Source: Clostridia bacterium (lineage in GTDB: Bacteria; Bacillota; Clostridia; Christensenellales; Aristaeellaceae). Taken from it: a stretch of DNA of 5,856 bases. The translations under genes were made by a program, and so were the position numbers. A model generated the notes under the pieces. That model saw only the letters and a list, made by a program, of their open reading frames with translations. It was not told where the DNA came from and did not search any database. Shown here piece by piece: positions 1-5,856 of the stretch (positions are counted from its first letter, which is position 1; every line of letters starts with the position of its first letter). Location: the NCBI GenBank assembly GCA_900754755.1, contig CAAEEC010000333.1, positions 1 to 5,856 on the forward strand, read 5' to 3'.

Positions 1-1917
1 CCCGCCATATTCGCGCTCCAGCCAATGCGATAGCAACTTGCGCTCCTTGCCAAACAAAACGATGTGGCGGATGATCTCTTCCACCATATCTTCGCTGTTC
101 CCGCGGGCAAGCAGATTCCGGAAAACGGCGTAGCCCGGCATGGCCAGCTTGAATTCCGTATCCACGCCGCCGAGCTCATCGCTTTTTTGCAGCTTGCCAT
201 TGCTGAGCAGCCATTGGTGCAGCGCCTTGAAATTCGTTTTGCCCCTTGGGATCAGGTGCTTTTCGTAGATTTCCTGCTTGAGCGCCACAGAAATGGGATG
301 CCCGTTGACGCTCAGCTTGTTGAGCATATTGAGCGCCACAAAGCGGGTGTACAGCAGGGAATCCCGGGGCAACACGGGCGCGCCGATGTAGCTGCACTTC
401 GCGGTCATGCGCGTGATAAAATTTTCCGCGCTCTTGTCGAGGTCTACCACCTGGTCGAAATTCCACGGGGAGATTTTTTCCTCGCCGCGCACCAGCCAGG
501 CGTTTTTGGATTTTGGGTTCAGCGGGCCCACGTAATAGGGGATGCGGAAGCGGAAGATGGCCAGGATTTTTTCCTGCGCGGTTAGGCCGCTCTCGTCCTT
601 TTCGCGCAAAAACGGCAGATAGCGGCTCGCACGCTCCAGAATGATTTCCAGTTCCTTTTCGTGGCACTGGTAGGGGACGCGGCCGTTGGCCGTGGAGGAT
701 TGCCGGGGCAGGAATGTACCCGCTTCCACTTCATTCAAGATGGCTTCTACTTCCGCTCGGCTGGCCGCGTTCATCTTCTCGCGCAGCGCACCCAAAACTT
801 TTTTCACATAGGCCAGGAAATCGTCGGCATTGCAGCGCTGCTGTGCGCTGCCGTGCCCGCTGTAGGCCGCGTAATTGTGTTCTACATCGCTCTTGCGGAA
901 CATTGCGCGGTATTCCGCTGGAAAATCGCGCAAAACGCCCTTCAGCCGCTGCAAATCTTCCTTATGCTTCTCGTATTCCTTTGCCTTGGCGCAGGAAAGA
1001 TAGCGCTCGCCGTTCAAAATTTCCGCCAGGGCGCTCCAATCATACATCCGCTTGGCGCAGTAGACCAGGTTCATATCGTCGCCCAACGCCGCGATGAGTT
1101 GGGGTTCCGCGGCCTCAAAGTCGTCTTTAAAGGAAAATTTCACGTCTTCCGCCAATTCCAGACCGCACAGCGCCGCCGCGCTCCCTTTTTTGCCCGCGAG
1201 AAAATCCAATAGCGTGCTCAGTTGCCTATCCTTCGCGTCCGGCCCCATGGCCTCGCGCAGCGCATCCTTTTTGCGGTTGGCGCCCAGCGAGCGATCCCGC
1301 AGCGCCTGGGAAAAAGATTCTTCATCTTGCAGGAAAAATTCCTGGTCGTATTCCTCCCGCAGGCATTCCTGCAACTCCGAAAGGCAACTTTCAAAGGTCA
1401 CGTCCTCTAGCGCCAAATCGCCAAACAGGAAATGCCCGCGCTTTTTGAGAATGTGGTGCGCGGCGAGGTACACCAGGCGCACGTCGAATGCGCGATCCTC
1501 CAGGAGCAGCGCCCGCCGCAGGTGGTAGATGGTGGGGAATTCCCGGTGATAATCGCGGTCGCAATAGGCGCCGTCCGCGAACAGCGCGTATTTGCCCAGC
1601 GGCGCGCCGCTGCCGTCCGGGCGCTTGTCCGCTTCCAGAAACTTGCTCTCGTCCAGCCGCTGGAAAAAAGCGGGATCCACCGCGGCGACGGCCGGGGCGA
1701 AAATATCCCGCAATAGGGCGATGCGCTGCTCCCGGCGCTCGATGCGCCTGCGCGCAATGCGGTTGGCGCGGCGGTCCGCCGCGGTATTTGCCTCGGGAAA
1801 CAGGCGCGTGCCCCACAACGCCTTGCCATTCTTCTTGAGGATTTTGTATTGCAGGTCTGTAACCGCCCAGCCGACGGAATCCGTGCCAATGTCCAGCCCA
1901 AGGTAATACTCTTGCAT
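1..1917 (-). CDS. cas9: CRISPR-associated endonuclease Cas9, N-terminal 639 residues (partial at window edge)
   Basis: This is the RNA-guided DNA endonuclease of a type II CRISPR system, which cuts DNA matching a crRNA held together with a tracrRNA. The frame is open without a stop from the ATG at 1917 to position 1. Residues 5-17 (YLGLDIGTDSVGW) are the RuvC-I motif, with D9 at the place of catalytic D10 in S. pyogenes Cas9. Residues 49-72 form the arginine-rich bridge helix (RRANRIARRRIERREQRIAL). The REC lobe follows: FPTIYHLRRALL at 127-138, HHILKKRGHFLF near 154-165, FRIPYYVGPL at 456-465, ISPWNFDQVVD at 482-492 and LPRDSLLYTRF at 516-526, each with a close counterpart in S. pyogenes Cas9. 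YYVGP sits at almost the same residue number as in SpCas9, so the REC lobe is full-sized and the whole protein probably exceeds 1300 residues. RuvC-II, HNH, RuvC-III and the PAM-interacting domain lie outside the window, so activity cannot be judged. Subtype II-A is likely but unproven. The start is fixed by a strong ribosome binding site. Confidence 0.96.
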   Translation of the reverse strand, partial: MQEYYLGLDIGTDSVGWAVTDLQYKILKKNGKALWGTRLFPEANTAADRRANRIARRRIERREQRIALLRDIFAPAVAAVDPAFFQRLDESKFLEADKRPDGSGAPLGKYALFADGAYCDRDYHREFPTIYHLRRALLLEDRAFDVRLVYLAAHHILKKRGHFLFGDLALEDVTFESCLSELQECLREEYDQEFFLQDEESFSQALRDRSLGANRKKDALREAMGPDAKDRQLSTLLDFLAGKKGSAAALCGLELAEDVKFSFKDDFEAAEPQLIAALGDDMNLVYCAKRMYDWSALAEILNGERYLSCAKAKEYEKHKEDLQRLKGVLRDFPAEYRAMFRKSDVEHNYAAYSGHGSAQQRCNADDFLAYVKKVLGALREKMNAASRAEVEAILNEVEAGTFLPRQSSTANGRVPYQCHEKELEIILERASRYLPFLREKDESGLTAQEKILAIFRFRIPYYVGPLNPKSKNAWLVRGEEKISPWNFDQVVDLDKSAENFITRMTAKCSYIGAPVLPRDSLLYTRFVALNMLNKLSVNGHPISVALKQEIYEKHLIPRGKTNFKALHQWLLSNGKLQKSDELGGVDTEFKLAMPGYAVFRNLLARGNSEDMVEEIIRHIVLFGKERKLLSHWLEREYGG

Positions 1918-1926
1918 GAATTTTTT

Positions 1927-1933
1927 CTCCTTT
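1927..1933 (-). promoter_or_regulatory. Ribosome binding site of cas9
   Basis: Reading the minus strand, AAAGGAG lies nine bases before the ATG whose first base is 1917. It is a near-perfect Shine-Dalgarno sequence and decides the start codon; the RuvC-I motif begins only a few residues later, as usual for Cas9. The site falls just outside the part of the leader that is complementary to the tracrRNA, so pairing with that RNA would not directly cover it. Confidence 0.85.
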
Positions 1934-1937
1934 CGTA

Positions 1938-1966
1938 TTGACAAGGCGGCCCAGCCGTGGTAAGAT
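1938..1966 (+). promoter_or_regulatory. Promoter of the tracrRNA
   Basis: A perfect -35 box TTGACA (1938-1943) is followed after exactly 17 bases by TAAGAT (1961-1966), which matches the sigma-A -10 consensus at four of six positions. An alternative -10, GATAAT at 1964-1969, would give a 20-base spacer and is less likely. Transcription should begin near 1973. The promoter points away from cas9, and its -35 box is only about 20 bases from the cas9 start codon, inside the cas9 5' leader. The placement directly before an RNA that folds as a tracrRNA supports the assignment. Confidence 0.8.
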
Positions 1967-1975
1967 AATGGCGTA

Positions 1976-2008
1976 AGGTTACCATCTTACAACACAACGC
2001 GTTCAAAT
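1976..2008 (+). other. Anti-repeat segment of the tracrRNA
   Basis: This is the part of the tracrRNA expected to pair with the CRISPR repeat. By analogy with S. pyogenes, TTCAAAT (2002-2008) forms the lower stem with a repeat beginning GTTTGA, closing with a G-U pair. The bases around 1998-2001 would be the bulge. CATCTTACAACACAA (1983-1997) and the GGTTAC before it would form the upper stem. In the free RNA, GTAAG (1973-1977) can also pair with CTTAC (1986-1990), so an alternative 5' hairpin may form before a crRNA binds. The boundaries are inferred from the position of the nexus hairpin. Confidence 0.65.
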
Positions 2009-2057
2009 ACGGCTTTGCCAACCCCGCCGGGTTTCCCGGCCTCACAGTGTGTGAGCT

Positions 2058-2090
2058 TGCAATCCGCTTTGGTGGGTTGCATTTTTATTT
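2058..2090 (+). terminator. Intrinsic terminator of the tracrRNA
   Basis: TGCAATCC (2058-2065) pairs with GGGTTGCA (2074-2081), with one U-G pair. Two further pairs can close the loop down to TTTG. The stem is followed at once by TTTTTATTTT (2082-2091). This is a standard Rho-independent terminator, and it doubles as the last hairpin of the tracrRNA. The T-tract overlaps the -10 box of the predicted cas9 promoter on the other strand, so the same AT-rich bases serve both strands. Confidence 0.85.
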
Positions 2091-2115
2091 TAGCATAATT
2101 TGGCGCGCTTGTAAA
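2087..2115 (-). promoter_or_regulatory. Predicted cas9 promoter
   Basis: On the minus strand TTTACA (2115-2110) and TAAAAT (2092-2087) are separated by exactly 17 bases, each matching the sigma-A consensus at five of six positions. The -10 box is preceded by TGC, the TGn of an extended -10 element. The start would be near 2080, giving a leader of about 163 bases before the cas9 ATG. That leader is antisense to nearly all of the tracrRNA. The best closer candidate, TTGTAA with a 17-base spacer to ATTATC inside the tracrRNA gene, is much weaker. A start site elsewhere is possible. Confidence 0.68.
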
Positions 2116-2253
2116 TAAAACATTTTATTTTGCGGACAATTTTGCACCCTGAACATACAGCCGCCTTCCTGGCGAAAATGGACGGAAGCGACAGGGCAAA
2201 CCTTGCCTTCTCCTCTCCCCGGGCTAAAAGCGCGTTAAATGCCGCGGCGGCGG

Positions 2254-2282
2254 TTTACTTTTTCGCGCGCATCTATTATAAT
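2254..2282 (+). promoter_or_regulatory. Promoter of the ileS T-box leader
   Basis: TTTACT (2254-2259) is followed after 17 bases by a perfect TATAAT (2277-2282), in an otherwise very GC-rich stretch. Transcription should start near 2289. The site is just upstream of the first T-box helix, and a run of about 320 bases of untranslated leader then separates it from ileS, as is normal for a T-box controlled gene. The weaker -35 box suggests moderate basal strength. Confidence 0.82.
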
Positions 2283-2288
2283 AAAGAC

Positions 2289-2540
2289 GTATGGATATGC
2301 CGCGATGAGGAAATCCGCGCACGGCGCAACCGCGCCGCCAGCGAGCCGGGGAGGGTGCGAGCCCGGCGGGAGCGAGCTGTGCGCGCATCGGTTCCGAGCG
2401 CCGCGCTGAACGGAGTAAGCGCGTGCGGGTGCGCCCGATACAGCGCGCGGGGGCTGCGCGCCCCTGGCGAGCGGGCGCATTGCGCCAATTTGGGTGGTAC
2501 CGCGAGAGAGCCTCGTCCCAATGTGGGGCGCGGTTTTTTT
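2289..2540 (+). promoter_or_regulatory. T-box riboswitch, isoleucine-specific, controlling ileS
   Basis: This leader RNA binds tRNA-Ile and allows transcription of ileS when the tRNA is uncharged. The T-box sequence TGGGTGGTACCGCG is at 2491-2504; its UGGU (2495-2498) would pair with ACCA of a tRNA with discriminator A, as expected for tRNA-Ile. Stem I can be drawn from GGAA (2309-2312) with TTCC (2392-2395) and GCGCAC (2317-2322) with GTGCGC (2379-2384). The internal loop between them holds ATC (2387-2389), an Ile codon, as specifier. ATGA (2305-2308) opposite GA (2396-2397) resembles the kink-turn GA motif. The distal arm has GCCGGG (2345-2350) with CCCGGC (2362-2367), preceded by an AGCGAG bulge-like sequence. 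Further on, TGCGCCCG (from about 2429) can pair with CGGGCGCA (about 2472-2479). Unusual points are the G rather than A after the specifier and an extra hairpin, GGCGC-AACC-GCGCC (2323-2336). The pairing scheme is drawn by eye; the class and the link to ileS are firm. Confidence 0.92.
2499..2540 (+). terminator. Regulated terminator of the T-box leader
   Basis: CGTCCCA (2514-2520) pairs with TGGGGCG (2524-2530) around a three-base loop. ACCG (2499-2502) can pair with CGGT (2531-2534) to lengthen the stem, and seven Ts follow (2534-2540). ACCG is also part of the T-box sequence, so terminator and antiterminator compete for it. When uncharged tRNA-Ile holds the antiterminator, this hairpin cannot form and ileS is transcribed. 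Confidence 0.88.
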
Positions 2541-2592
2541 GTGCGAAAAAGCCGCGGCGCTTTTGAGGATTTCCAACGGACGCGAGGGCGAC

Positions 2593-2600
2593 AGGGAGGA
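2593..2600 (+). promoter_or_regulatory. Ribosome binding site of ileS
   Basis: AGGGAGGA lies nine bases before the ATG at 2609, counted from the last G of GGGAGG. It lies well downstream of the T-box terminator and is not part of its stems, which fits control at transcription rather than translation. It supports the chosen ileS start. Confidence 0.85.
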
Positions 2601-2608
2601 TATACGCC

Positions 2609-5722
<3,114 letters not shown>

Positions 5723-5733
5723 AGAAAATGCAA

Positions 5734-5795
5734 AAAGGGAGCCTTTTGGAAAGAGCACTATCGCATGAAGTAGCACTGCCCAAAAGCCTCCCTTT
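5734..5795. terminator. Inverted repeat after ileS, possible terminator (best on the minus strand)
   Basis: AAAGGGAGCCTTTTGG (5734-5749) and CCAAAAGCCTCCCTTT (5780-5795) are complementary over 16 bases with one mismatch, enclosing a 30-base loop that contains AGCACT twice (5754-5759, 5772-5777). On the minus strand the stem is followed by more T (TTTTTGCATTTTC reading leftwards), which would suit termination of a convergent gene entering from the right. On the plus strand only three Ts follow, so termination of ileS here would be weak. It starts 11 bases after the ileS stop codon. Confidence 0.5.
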
Positions 5796-5856
5796 GGTAC
5801 CAAAGGGAGGTGGCACGGCGCAGCCGTGACGGAGGGATTGACAACTCCTCAGTTCG
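5787..5856. repeat. Intergenic palindromic repeat element, cut by the window edge
   Basis: A perfect 24-base palindrome (5787-5810; CCTCCCTTTGGT and its reverse complement) is followed three bases later by CACGGC-GCA-GCCGTG (5814-5828) and then by GGAG...CTCC (5831-5847). The left half of the palindrome can pair instead with 5734-5742. This chain of hairpins with no coding content resembles GC-rich intergenic repeats that I recall from clostridial genomes (AAAGGGAGGTGGCACGGC... type). That recognition is from memory. The right end lies outside the window. Confidence 0.5.

Larger units (their letters stand above)
1973..2090 (+). ncRNA. tracrRNA (trans-activating CRISPR RNA)
   Basis: A tracrRNA pairs with the repeat part of the pre-crRNA, allows RNase III processing and anchors the guide in Cas9. 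The order of elements fits. A 5' anti-repeat (about 1976-2008) ends in TTCAAAT. The nexus hairpin GGC-TTT-GCC (2011-2019) comes right after it, comparable to the AAGGCTAGTCCG region of S. pyogenes tracrRNA. Then follow GCCGGG-TTT-CCCGGC (2026-2040), CTCAC-AGTGT-GTGAG (2041-2055) and a terminator hairpin (2058-2081) with TTTTTATTTT. The first two of these hairpins abut with no base between them, which would favour coaxial stacking. A sigma-A type promoter lies at the right distance upstream. The gene is next to cas9 and on the opposite strand, an arrangement also known in S. pyogenes. The ends are estimated from the promoter and terminator. I found no protein-coding alternative. The matching repeat array is not in the window, so pairing cannot be confirmed here. 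Confidence 0.87.

Noticed and set aside
64..1906. Several plus-strand and minus-strand open frames of 60-212 codons in the left third
   Set aside because: All overlap cas9 in other frames, and their products are low-complexity Arg/Ala/Pro-rich sequences without family features.
1961..1990. Inverted repeat GTAAGAT...ATCTTAC as an operator at the tracrRNA start
   Set aside because: The left arm is the -10 region and the right arm is anti-repeat, so the match may be incidental. It could bind a regulator, but nothing in the window supports that.
2162..2207. Short hairpins CGCC-TTCCT-GGCG and GGCAA-ACC-TTGCC in the spacer before the ileS promoter
   Set aside because: Four- to five-base stems without a T-run are expected by chance; no terminator or operator function can be supported.
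1918..2608. A CRISPR repeat array in the cas9-ileS intergenic region
   Set aside because: No regularly spaced direct repeats are present; the only repeat-like sequence is the tracrRNA anti-repeat on the opposite strand.
5838..5843. TTGACA near the right edge as a -35 box
   Set aside because: A -10 box at the usual distance would fall outside the window, and the bases lie within the repeat element, so no promoter can be supported.

Overview
The window looks like part of a chromosome from a GC-rich Firmicutes/Clostridia organism, plausibly a gut Oscillospirales- or Christensenellales-like lineage. The reasons are a T-box leader in front of an aminoacyl-tRNA synthetase gene, a long type 2-like IleRS, a Cas9 resembling the large S. 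pyogenes type, and a GC-rich intergenic repeat of a kind I associate from memory with clostridial genomes. Taxonomy is inference only; no marker gene other than ileS is present.

Layout. Positions 1-1917, minus strand: the first 639 codons of cas9, cut off by the left edge before RuvC-II and HNH. Because it runs off the window it is easily missed, and the shorter open frames on both strands there are its shadows. Positions 1918-2115: a compact two-way control region. On the plus strand a TTGACA-17-TAAGAT promoter drives a small RNA of about 118 nt with the full plan of a tracrRNA: anti-repeat, short nexus hairpin, two abutting hairpins and a terminator hairpin with T-tract. On the minus strand the best promoter for cas9 (TTTACA-17-TAAAAT with a TGC extension) lies beyond the 3' end of that RNA, so the cas9 mRNA leader would be antisense to almost the whole tracrRNA. 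Positions 2116-2253: about 140 bp of spacer in which I see no gene, only two weak short hairpins. Positions 2254-2608: the ileS promoter and an isoleucine T-box riboswitch with an AUC specifier and a terminator. Positions 2609-5722: ileS, complete, 1037 residues. Positions 5723-5856: a non-coding tail rich in inverted repeats, running off the right edge.

How the parts work together. cas9 and the tracrRNA are two of the three parts of a type II CRISPR interference complex; the repeat-spacer array and adaptation genes are not in the window and, if present, should lie to the left, downstream of cas9. ileS is a housekeeping gene transcribed divergently from cas9. Its leader reads the charging state of tRNA-Ile and lets transcription into ileS proceed when uncharged tRNA-Ile accumulates. 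The two units share an intergenic region, but nothing seen links their functions.
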